Source: JBCDBH01 sp039184055 (lineage in GTDB: Bacteria > Acidobacteriota > Thermoanaerobaculia > Multivoradales > J023). Taken from it: a DNA stretch of 12,943 nt. Location: positions 1 to 12,943 of the forward strand of contig JBCDBH010000158.1 in assembly GCA_039184055.1 (NCBI GenBank), in the 5' to 3' direction. The position numbers and the translations under genes are program-made. Under the pieces are notes generated by a model. That model searched no databases, was not told the DNA's origin, and worked only from the letters and a program-made list of their open reading frames with translations. How positions within the stretch are numbered: position 1 is the stretch's first letter; each line of letters begins with the position of its first letter. Shown here piece after piece: positions 6,383-12,943 of the stretch.

Positions 6383-7645
6383 TCACTCGGCGCGTAGCGC
6401 GTCGACTGGACGCAGGCTCACCGCCTGCTGAGCTGGAATCAAGCCAGCGACGGTTCCCGAGCCCACCAAAACCGCGAGCGCCAGCAGAGCGTTGGACAGT
6501 GAAACTCCCGGGCGTCGAAACATCTCCGGTGCGTTTTGGGCGCCTTCGAGGAGCGCGGCGACCAGCTCGATCGATGCCACGCCGGCCATCAGTCCCAGAC
6601 AGCCGGCCAGCGTGGTGAGGATCACCGATTCTTGGATCACCTGTGCGATCACGGTCAGCGGCGTCGCGCCCACGGCGCGACGGATGCCGAGCTCCTGGGT
6701 GCGTTCCTTGACCACGATGGAGAGGATATTGCTCACCCCGATCACTCCTGCCGCCAGGGTGCCGAGACCGACGATCCACACCAGCATTCGGATGCCCTGG
6801 AACACGCTGGTGATTCGCAGGTAGTCCTCTTCCAGGTTGTAGGACCCGAAGGCGCGCGGGTCGGCGGCGGCCACGCGGTGGCGTTCGTGGAGCACGGCCC
6901 GGGTATCGGCGAGCACCTCCGAGGCGGTCCAGCCGGGGCTGGCGGTGATCGCGAACCATCCCACCCGGTCGCCCACCTTGAAGGCGTTCTGGAAGGTGGT
7001 GAAGGGGATGAAGAGAGTTTGGGCGTCGTCCTCGGCATCTTGCCCCGATTGCAGGGAACGAAACACACCCACCACCCGGAAATACACTCCCTGGATGCGT
7101 ACGCTCTCGCCGATCGGATCCTCGCTTTCGGCGAACAGCACCTGTTGTACTCGGGTGCCGATCACCGTGACTTTACGGCGCAGCTCGATGTCCCGGGGGT
7201 TGAGAAAGCGCCCGGCGCTCATCGCCATGGGTTGGATGTCGCGGATCGCGGGGTAGTCGCCCATCACCGAGAAGCCACCTGAGCGCTCGCCTCGATCGAC
7301 GTTGTTTCCATCCTCGAAGCCACCGAGTTGGATGCGTGGGGCGACGATCGCGGCCCCCGGCACCCGTTCCTCGAGCGCCGTGATGTCAGCGTTGGTCATG
7401 CGAATCGGCCGACCGGCTGGCAAGCCGCGATAGGGACGGGTGGTGGCGCGGCCCCAGACGAAGAAGCTGTTGGTCGCGTGGCCGCTGAAGCCTTGGTCGA
7501 CACCGTTCTGGATCCCCTGTCCCGAGCCCAGCATGACGATCAGCAAGAAGATTCCCCAGAACACGCCGAAGGCGGTCAGGAGCGTACGCACCTTGTTACG
7601 CCACAAGGTCTCGTGAATTTCCCGCCAGTGGTCGAAGTCGAGCAT
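6383..7645 (-). CDS. MacB/FtsX-type ABC transporter permease (second of a pair)
   Basis: A 420-residue inner-membrane permease with the MacB layout: one membrane helix near the N-terminus (about 20-40), a large periplasmic domain (about 45-280), and three helices close to the C-terminus (about 287-311, 333-360, 383-403). The conserved cytoplasmic loop VIGVSNILSIVVKERTQELGIRRAVGAT (first residues at 301) and the C-terminal LRPVDALRAE are hallmarks of the family. There is no ATPase domain, unlike true MacB, so it depends on the separate ATPase two genes upstream. The start codon at 7645 lies only eight bases after the stop of the first permease, and the AGGGA ribosome site overlaps that stop, which suggests coupled translation. 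It is a paralog of its neighbour (same HWREI/TWREV start and C-terminal motifs), so the two probably form a heterodimer. Confidence 0.94.
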   Translation of the reverse strand: MLDFDHWREIHETLWRNKVRTLLTAFGVFWGIFLLIVMLGSGQGIQNGVDQGFSGHATNSFFVWGRATTRPYRGLPAGRPIRMTNADITALEERVPGAAIVAPRIQLGGFEDGNNVDRGERSGGFSVMGDYPAIRDIQPMAMSAGRFLNPRDIELRRKVTVIGTRVQQVLFAESEDPIGESVRIQGVYFRVVGVFRSLQSGQDAEDDAQTLFIPFTTFQNAFKVGDRVGWFAITASPGWTASEVLADTRAVLHERHRVAAADPRAFGSYNLEEDYLRITSVFQGIRMLVWIVGLGTLAAGVIGVSNILSIVVKERTQELGIRRAVGATPLTVIAQVIQESVILTTLAGCLGLMAGVASIELVAALLEGAQNAPEMFRRPGVSLSNALLALAVLVGSGTVAGLIPAQQAVSLRPVDALRAE

Positions 7646-7653
7646 GATGTTCC

Positions 7654-8883
7654 CTATTCGTCCCGCAGCGCTTCGATCGGTCGGATGCTGGCCGCCCGAC
7701 GCGCCGGGAAGAAACCCGCTAGACCGCCGGCCAGTACGAGCAAGGCCAGCGCGTACAGAGCAATGGAGAGGTCGATTCCGGGTTGACGGAACATCTCGGC
7801 CTCGGGAAGTCGGGCCATCAGCTCCAGCACGCCGACTCCGAGCACCAGGCCGATGTAGCCGGACACGGCGGTGAGGAAAACAGCCTCTTGCACGACCAGG
7901 CTGACGATGTTCCACGGCGTGGCGCCGAGAGCTTTGCGCACGCCGATTTCCCGCGTGCGCTCTTGTACCGAAATCATCATGATGTTGGAGACTCCCACCA
8001 CGCCGGAGAGCAGCGTGCCGATGCCGATGATCCAAACGAAGAAGCGAATGCCTTCCATCAGGGCCAGGACGCGCTGGAATTGCTCATTGAGGTTGTCGAC
8101 CGCGATGGCGCGTCGGTCACCGGGAGCGAAGCGGTGGCGCTCCGCGAACCGATCGCGGATTTCATCGGTCATGGCGCTGGTGGTGTCGACGTCGAGCTGG
8201 CCGGTGGTCAGCATCAGCTGGGCGATTCGATCGGTACCGCCGAAGGTGCGCTGGGCGGTGGAAATCGGCAGATAGACGATTTCCATCTCGCTATCGCCGC
8301 CACTGTCTTCGAATACACCCACGACCTTGAAGACGATGCCGTTGATCTGTAGTGGCTCACCGATCGGTGAGTGTTCACCGAAGAGCTCGTCTCGAACCAC
8401 CCGACCGATCACCGCCACCTTGCGTCGTTCCCGGATGTCGATCTCGTTGACAAAGCGGCCGAGCACCACCTGTGTGTTCTCGAGATGTCGATGGTCAGGG
8501 TGCACGGAACGAATCGGGAAGGTGCCGGTTTCGTTGCGGTAGGTGAAGGTGTTGCGGCCCTGGAGCAAAAAACGCGAAGTGATGTGCTCCACGCCGTCGA
8601 GCGTGGTGCGCAGGTCGTCGTAGTCGGAGTTGGTGAGCTGGATCTCGCGTCCGGGTTGCAGGCCGCGGTGCGGGAGGCTGGTTTCGCCGGGGGTGATCCA
8701 GATGCTGTTGACGGCGTCGTCGCGGAATTGATGCTCGATTCCTCGTTCGAGACCCTGGCCGGAACCCAAGAGCACGATCAGCATCAAAATGCCCCAGGCG
8801 ACACTGAAACCGGTAAGTGCGGTGCTCAGCTTGTGATGACGCAGGGTGTCGAAGACTTCCCGCCATGTGTCGAGATCGAACAT
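7654..8883 (-). CDS. MacB/FtsX-type ABC transporter permease (first of a pair)
   Basis: A 409-residue permease with four predicted membrane helices (about 20-42, 281-304, 330-356, 372-393) and a periplasmic domain of roughly 230 residues between the first two. The segment VGVSNIMMISVQERTREIGVRKALGA begins at 296 and PARRAASIRPIEALRDE ends the protein; both are typical of MacB/LolCE/FtsX-type permeases. These work by mechanotransmission: ATP hydrolysis in the cytoplasm moves the periplasmic domains, which push substrate through the adaptor and channel. The ATG is at 8883, 15 bases after the ATPase stop. No strong ribosome site is visible, so translation is probably coupled to the ATPase gene. 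Whether it exports a drug, peptide or lipid cannot be told from sequence. Confidence 0.94.
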   Translation of the reverse strand: MFDLDTWREVFDTLRHHKLSTALTGFSVAWGILMLIVLLGSGQGLERGIEHQFRDDAVNSIWITPGETSLPHRGLQPGREIQLTNSDYDDLRTTLDGVEHITSRFLLQGRNTFTYRNETGTFPIRSVHPDHRHLENTQVVLGRFVNEIDIRERRKVAVIGRVVRDELFGEHSPIGEPLQINGIVFKVVGVFEDSGGDSEMEIVYLPISTAQRTFGGTDRIAQLMLTTGQLDVDTTSAMTDEIRDRFAERHRFAPGDRRAIAVDNLNEQFQRVLALMEGIRFFVWIIGIGTLLSGVVGVSNIMMISVQERTREIGVRKALGATPWNIVSLVVQEAVFLTAVSGYIGLVLGVGVLELMARLPEAEMFRQPGIDLSIALYALALLVLAGGLAGFFPARRAASIRPIEALRDE

Positions 8884-8898
8884 TGTCGACTGGTGATC

Positions 8899-9663
8899 TC
8901 AAGCGGGTCCGCTGGTGGTGCGGGCGGCCGCGGTGCGACCGGCGGCGCCATCGGGCTCGGTAAGCGGGTGGATGGGAGATGCTACTCGTCCGACCTCGGA
9001 ATCGCTTCGAATCACGCCGTCCTGTAAGCGGATGATGCGTCGGGTTCGTTCGGCGATGTCCGGCTCGTGGGTGACGATCACCACCGTTACCCCCTCGGCG
9101 TGGATCTCGGCCAGCAGGTCCATCACCTCGTAGGACGTGGCGGTGTCGAGGGCGCCGGTCGGCTCGTCGGCGAGGATGATCTTGGGTTCACTCACCAGAG
9201 CTCGGGCGATGGCCACACGTTGTTTCTGCCCGCCCGACAGCTCCGTCGGTAGATGTCGCGACCACTCCGACAGACCCACCCGTTCGAGCAGATGCGCCGC
9301 TTGGCGGTTGCGTTCGCGGCGCGCGACGCCCTGGTAGTAGAGCGGCAAGGCGACGTTTTCCAGAGCTGTTTTGAAAGGGATGAGGTGAAAGGACTGGAAG
9401 ACGAAGCCAATGTACCGGCCGCGCAGCTTGGCGGCGCGAGTCTCCGATAGACCGCGGATCAATGCGCCGTCGAGTCGGTATGCCCCGGAGTCGTAGTCGT
9501 CGAGGATGCCGATGATGTTCATCAGGGTCGACTTGCCGGATCCCGACGATCCCATGATCGACACCATCTCACCGGCCTGGATCGACAAATCGATGCCCCG
9601 CAGCACGGTGAGACGGTTTTTGCCCATGCGGTAGGACTTTTCGATGGCGGTCAGCTCGATCAT
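8899..9663 (-). CDS. ABC transporter ATP-binding protein (LolD/MacB family)
   Basis: A 254-residue cytoplasmic ATPase that should power the two permeases encoded next. Complete motifs are visible: Walker A GSSGSGKS (38-45), Q-loop Gln90 (FVFQSFHLIPFKTALENV), signature LSGGQ (142-146), Walker B IILADEPTGALD with catalytic Glu167, and the H-loop His199. The FQ.FHL.P..TALENV.LP pattern is typical of the LolD/MacB/FtsE group. The protein runs about 30 residues past the usual end with a low-complexity tail rich in Ala, Pro, Thr and Arg. The start at 9663 is 15 bases after the amidase stop, consistent with one transcript. A weak GAGTGG overlapping that stop may be its ribosome site. Confidence 0.96.
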   Translation of the reverse strand: MIELTAIEKSYRMGKNRLTVLRGIDLSIQAGEMVSIMGSSGSGKSTLMNIIGILDDYDSGAYRLDGALIRGLSETRAAKLRGRYIGFVFQSFHLIPFKTALENVALPLYYQGVARRERNRQAAHLLERVGLSEWSRHLPTELSGGQKQRVAIARALVSEPKIILADEPTGALDTATSYEVMDLLAEIHAEGVTVVIVTHEPDIAERTRRIIRLQDGVIRSDSEVGRVASPIHPLTEPDGAAGRTAAARTTSGPA

Positions 9664-9678
9664 GTCTGGAAGACCACT

Positions 9679-11268
9679 CTATTGGTTCGGGTGGCGATCG
9701 ACATCGGGCGATCCTCCATTCTGGCGTGGGGATTCCATCGTTGGCGCGCCACAGCCGATGATGGCTTCTATTTCTCCCGCGAGCGCGAGCAGACGTAGGT
9801 CGGTGCCGTGGCGACCATGCACCTGGATGCCGATCGGTAGCCCTGCTTCGTCGTTGCCGACCGGCAACACGACACAAGGTGTTCCGGCAAGGGCCGAACC
9901 GGTGTTGAACACGCCGAAGGGCGCGGAGTACGCGACGCGCGCACCATCGACGTCGAGCTTTGCCCCGGTTCGCCGATGGGTAAACGCCGTGACACCGGCA
10001 ACTGGCAGGACCCACAGATCCCACTTCGAGAAAAAGTCGTCGAAAGCTCGGAGCATTTGCTGTCGTTGCGAGAGCGCCCGAAAATACGAAGCCGGGCTCG
10101 CGACATAGCCGCGTGCGAGCGCGCGGGAGTACTCACCCGCGCCGAATACGAGACGCACGAGACCGATTTGGAAAAGTCGTTTGAGGGGCTCGCGGCCCAG
10201 GCCGAGCGGGAGCCCGGCCGCGAATTCGAACCCGTGGACGAGGCCCCACGTACGCTGTGCCGCGATGAAGTCGACGTTCGGAGCGGCCTCGTCGACCTGG
10301 CAGCCGGCCGCCGTCAGCTTCCGCGCACAGTCCGCGATCGCTTCGGTGATGGCGCGCGCCACCGGTGTGTCGCTCAGGGTGGGCGAAAACGCTACCTTGA
10401 GATCATGTAGGTTTCGCACCGGCGATGTTGCGTGGGTATGCGGCGCCAAGACGTCGAAGGCCAGCCGTAGATCGGCCACGTTTCGGGCGATGGGGCCGGC
10501 GACCAGGGCATGCCGAAGGCTCTGTGGATGACCCGGTGGCATCATCCCGTTCGTCGACACGCTTCCGGTGCTCGGACGCATTGCGCACACACCGCAAAAA
10601 TGAGCCGGGACACGAATCGAGCCCGCCACATCGGAGGCGAGATCGAGTGCTGAGAGTCCGGCGGCCACGGCGGCGGCACTGCCACCCGAGCTACCGCCGG
10701 GGGTGCGATCGACGTCCCGGGGATGGTTGGTGCGACCCGTGACCGGGTTGTTCGTTTGCCAGTCGTAGCTCCCGAATGGCAGGTTCGTTTTGCCGAGGAT
10801 GATCGCGCCGGCGCGGCGCAGCGCTGCTACCGCCGGCGCGTCCGTGTCGGGAACATGGCTGTCGAGACGCCGGCCGTACCAGGGAAGACCAAAGGTCGTG
10901 CGCAGACCGGCCGTGGCGAAACCGTCCTTGATCGTGATGGGTACACCGTGCAGAGGACCGATCTCGTGATCGCTTGAAAGGGCGTCGTCGGCGGTCATCG
11001 CTCGGTGCCGGGCCATCGGGTCGAGTGTGATGATGGCGTTCAATGAAGGGTCGACGCGTTCGATGCGCTCTAGGTGCGCTTCGACCACTTCACGTGACGA
11101 GCAGGCCCGGTCGCGGATCAAGCGGGCGAGCTCGTGGGCGGAGAAATCAGTCAGCTCGGACAGCTTGAAATCTCTTTCGTGTGGGTTGTGCCCCGTTGCG
11201 TCGTAGCCGATCGTGGACAAGCTCCAGCCGATCCGACGGTCGGTGGGTTGGACGATTCGAAGACGCAC
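9679..11268 (-). CDS. Amidase-signature family hydrolase
   Basis: A hydrolase of up to 529 residues that cleaves a carboxamide or related C-N bond. The Ser-cisSer-Lys triad is intact: Lys114 in PITIKDGF, Ser193 in the glycine/serine-rich PGGSSGGSAAAVAAG, and nucleophile Ser217 in DVAGSIRVPA. Spacing of the serines is 24, as in fatty acid amide hydrolase. No signal peptide is seen, so it is probably cytoplasmic. The family also includes GatA, but no GatB or GatC is nearby and the sequence looks like a general amidase. The start is uncertain. GTG at 11268 is the longest choice, TTG at 11220 is an alternative, and family homology seems to begin near residue 36, where there is no ATG, GTG or TTG. 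It heads the ABC cluster, 15 bases before the ATPase, which hints that the transported compound or its product carries an amide. Confidence 0.92.
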   Translation of the reverse strand: MRLRIVQPTDRRIGWSLSTIGYDATGHNPHERDFKLSELTDFSAHELARLIRDRACSSREVVEAHLERIERVDPSLNAIITLDPMARHRAMTADDALSSDHEIGPLHGVPITIKDGFATAGLRTTFGLPWYGRRLDSHVPDTDAPAVAALRRAGAIILGKTNLPFGSYDWQTNNPVTGRTNHPRDVDRTPGGSSGGSAAAVAAGLSALDLASDVAGSIRVPAHFCGVCAMRPSTGSVSTNGMMPPGHPQSLRHALVAGPIARNVADLRLAFDVLAPHTHATSPVRNLHDLKVAFSPTLSDTPVARAITEAIADCARKLTAAGCQVDEAAPNVDFIAAQRTWGLVHGFEFAAGLPLGLGREPLKRLFQIGLVRLVFGAGEYSRALARGYVASPASYFRALSQRQQMLRAFDDFFSKWDLWVLPVAGVTAFTHRRTGAKLDVDGARVAYSAPFGVFNTGSALAGTPCVVLPVGNDEAGLPIGIQVHGRHGTDLRLLALAGEIEAIIGCGAPTMESPRQNGGSPDVDRHPNQ

Positions 11269-11296
11269 TGCGCGGCGAGCGGCCTGAAGCGCCGCG

Positions 11297-11321
11297 CGCC
11301 CGGTCCATCGTGGACCGGGCG
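11297..11321 (-). terminator. Strong GC hairpin after the TonB-dependent receptor
   Basis: CGCCCGGTCCA (11297-11307) and TGGACCGGGCG (11311-11321) form a perfect 11-bp stem with a three-base loop. GCGCC (11289-11293) and GGCGC (11324-11328) could extend it after an internal loop. It begins 13 bases beyond the receptor stop on the minus strand, the right place for a terminator. No U tract follows, so it may only partly block transcription, or may protect the receptor mRNA, leaving some read-through into the amidase cluster. Confidence 0.7.
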
Positions 11322-11334
11322 TTGGCGCGAACGG

Positions 11335-12943
11335 TCAGAAATCGATCCGCCAGCTGAGCCCGTACGTCCGGCCGTTGCCCTTGAAAAACGTGTCCGCTCG
11401 GGCGTTCGGTTCGGTTTGGGCGAAGTAGGTGAAGTAGTCCTCGTTGAGCACGTTCTCGATGCCCAGTCTTAGACGTCCGAGCGACAGGTCGAGATAGACG
11501 CTGAGATCGATGAGCGTGTAGCCGTCGAAATCGCGGTTCGGGCGCGCGGCCAGGCCGTCGAAATCGCGATCGAAGAATTGCGAGAGTTGGATGTGACCGC
11601 CCAGGCGATCGGTGAGCTTGGCGTCGAAGAAGATGTTCAGCCGGTCCGGGCCGATGTTCAGGCCGTCCAGGTCGGTGTCGACGTCATCATCGCCATTGGA
11701 GTCAAACTCGCCTTCCGTTTGCGCGTAGTTCGCCGAGATCGAGAAATTCTCGTCGATCACGTATTCCAGGAAGATCTCGAAGCCGTCGATTTCGGTACGT
11801 TGTCGGACCACTTCGAAGATGCCCGCAGCGTTCAATGACAGAAGAGAGCCGTTTTCGGCCACCGACTGGAAGAACGACGCGCGCGCCGAGAAACGACGGC
11901 TCGCATATTCGATCCCGAACTCCAGGTTGTCGGCGATCACCGGCTCGAGGTCGAAGAGGTTGTCGACGTCCAGTCCGGGAATGTTGACGGCGCGCAGCAC
12001 ACGACCGACATCGGGCATCGTGAAGCTCTCGTTGTAGGCGCCGTAGAGGTTCCAGTCTTCGGCGGGTCGGACGATGAGTCCGACATTGAGCAGGGTCTCT
12101 TCGAAGGTCGGCTCGCCGCCGCTCACGAAGGTCGAGTTGGCCGCGGCGATGGTCGTGTAGTCGTCCACTTCCAGGCTGGCGTCCTCGTGACGAGCGCCGG
12201 CCGACACCGACACCCAGTCGCCGAAGTCGAATTTGAGCTGAAGGAACGGGGACAGGGTCTCGAAGAGTGTCTCCGGCACCCACTCACGCCCGCTGCGATC
12301 GAGGATCTGAGCGGACTCGTCTCGAAAGATGTCGAAACCGGCGGTGAGCAAGATATTGTCGTTCGAGAACGGAAGGTTGTACGCCAGCTTGAGGCCGGTT
12401 TTGTCGGATACCACCGCCGACTGGTCGAGGAACGGTGGACCGTTCGGCGTCAGGCGGAAGAAATTGCCGAAGAAACCGCCTTCGAAGAGACCTTTGAACT
12501 CCTGATCGAAGATCTGCGCGGTGAGGCTGCCACCGGCCAGATTGCTGTGATTCAGCGTCAGCGAGAAGGTGGTGTTCTCGTTGCTCGCCGGATTGCCGAC
12601 CGCCGCCGAGGGATCGCCCTCGATGGTGCCGGTGGGGATGCCCAGCGCGCGGTCACCGGCCACGGCACGGAAGTCGCCGTTGCGTTCGAGCTCGAAATCG
12701 TTCACCAGGAAGCTGAGCACGGCCTCGTCGTTGATCACCCATTGCGCCTTGCCGAACAAGCCTACGGTGCGCGAGTCCATGATGTCGCCTTGGGTCGGAT
12801 AGAGACCGACCGGATCGCCGTTGGCGTCGAAGAACAGACCACGCTCGTGGAGCGATGCACCCACCATGAGTCCGAAGCGTTCGCCGCTGCCACCGGTCAG
12901 GCCCGAGACCTTGTAGCCCACGGAGTCGGAATCGAAATCCGAG
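11335..12943 (-). CDS. TonB-dependent outer-membrane receptor, barrel part (N-terminus beyond right edge)
   Basis: About 535 residues of the C-terminal beta-barrel of a TonB-dependent receptor, open to the window edge; the signal peptide and plug are missing. Alternating aromatic strands, periplasmic turns and extracellular loops run the whole length, and the protein ends in WRIDF, the terminal Phe used as an outer-membrane insertion signal. NESFTMPDVGRVLR and FDGYTLIDLSVYLDLSLGRLRLGIENVLNEDYFTYFAQ are typical of siderophore-type receptors. From memory the barrel resembles IutA-like ferric hydroxamate receptors; this is tentative. A loop at 11665-11703 is rich in Asp (DSNGDDDVDTDLD), suggesting a calcium or other metal site. 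A hairpin follows its stop. Confidence 0.93.
   Translation of the reverse strand, partial: SDFDSDSVGYKVSGLTGGSGERFGLMVGASLHERGLFFDANGDPVGLYPTQGDIMDSRTVGLFGKAQWVINDEAVLSFLVNDFELERNGDFRAVAGDRALGIPTGTIEGDPSAAVGNPASNENTTFSLTLNHSNLAGGSLTAQIFDQEFKGLFEGGFFGNFFRLTPNGPPFLDQSAVVSDKTGLKLAYNLPFSNDNILLTAGFDIFRDESAQILDRSGREWVPETLFETLSPFLQLKFDFGDWVSVSAGARHEDASLEVDDYTTIAAANSTFVSGGEPTFEETLLNVGLIVRPAEDWNLYGAYNESFTMPDVGRVLRAVNIPGLDVDNLFDLEPVIADNLEFGIEYASRRFSARASFFQSVAENGSLLSLNAAGIFEVVRQRTEIDGFEIFLEYVIDENFSISANYAQTEGEFDSNGDDDVDTDLDGLNIGPDRLNIFFDAKLTDRLGGHIQLSQFFDRDFDGLAARPNRDFDGYTLIDLSVYLDLSLGRLRLGIENVLNEDYFTYFAQTEPNARADTFFKGNGRTYGLSWRIDF

Noticed and set aside
7646..8035. Long upstream extension of the second permease into the first permease gene
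   Set aside because: It would be out-of-frame reading of the first permease; the ATG at 7645 aligns with the start of its paralog and has a ribosome site.
6536..8352. Long plus-strand open frames opposite the permeases
   Set aside because: Rich in His, Gly and Arg with no recognisable domain; they are antisense shadows of two clear permease genes.

Overview
The window is high-GC DNA of Gram-negative (diderm) character. Outer-membrane TonB-dependent receptor sequence lies at both ends, and secreted or periplasmic proteins and a MacA/MacB-type envelope transporter lie between. No rRNA, tRNA, CRISPR or mobile element was found, so taxonomy is inference only. FtsX/MacB-type transporters, secreted M28 peptidases and PD40 beta-propellers together are common in Acidobacteriota and in some Gammaproteobacteria; I cannot choose between these. 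Coding density is high and nearly everything is on the minus strand.

Reading along the minus strand from the right edge: a TonB-dependent receptor lacking its N-terminus (11335-12943) ends in a terminal Phe. It is followed by a strong GC hairpin (11297-11321). Next come seven same-strand genes with short gaps: an amidase-signature hydrolase (9679-11268), an ABC ATPase (8899-9663), two paralogous FtsX/MacB-type permeases (7654-8883 and 6383-7645), a HlyD/MacA-type membrane fusion protein (5248-6345), a secreted PD40 beta-propeller protein (3979-5145) and a secreted M28 zinc aminopeptidase with a C-terminal PDZ domain (2125-3945). The gaps are about 8-37 bp, except for a 102-bp gap after the fusion protein that carries a 14-bp tandem repeat. 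The run is probably one operon. It ends at a hairpin shared with the convergent plus-strand gene.

The only plus-strand gene is a FabG-like short-chain dehydrogenase (1336-2100). It is divergent from a small unrecognised protein (592-1029), which lies just upstream of the 5' part of a second TonB-dependent receptor (1-500, cut by the left edge). The 306-bp divergent region holds a perfect 7-bp dyad beside a -10-like hexamer.

Functional reading (inference): the ATPase, two permeases and fusion protein form a split, heterodimeric MacAB-like machine that moves a substrate out of the inner membrane or periplasm. The propeller and M28/PDZ peptidase act in the periplasm or beyond, and the amidase acts on amides in the cytoplasm. 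With receptors on both sides, a role in handling a peptide- or amide-containing compound (siderophore-like or antimicrobial) is plausible but unproven.
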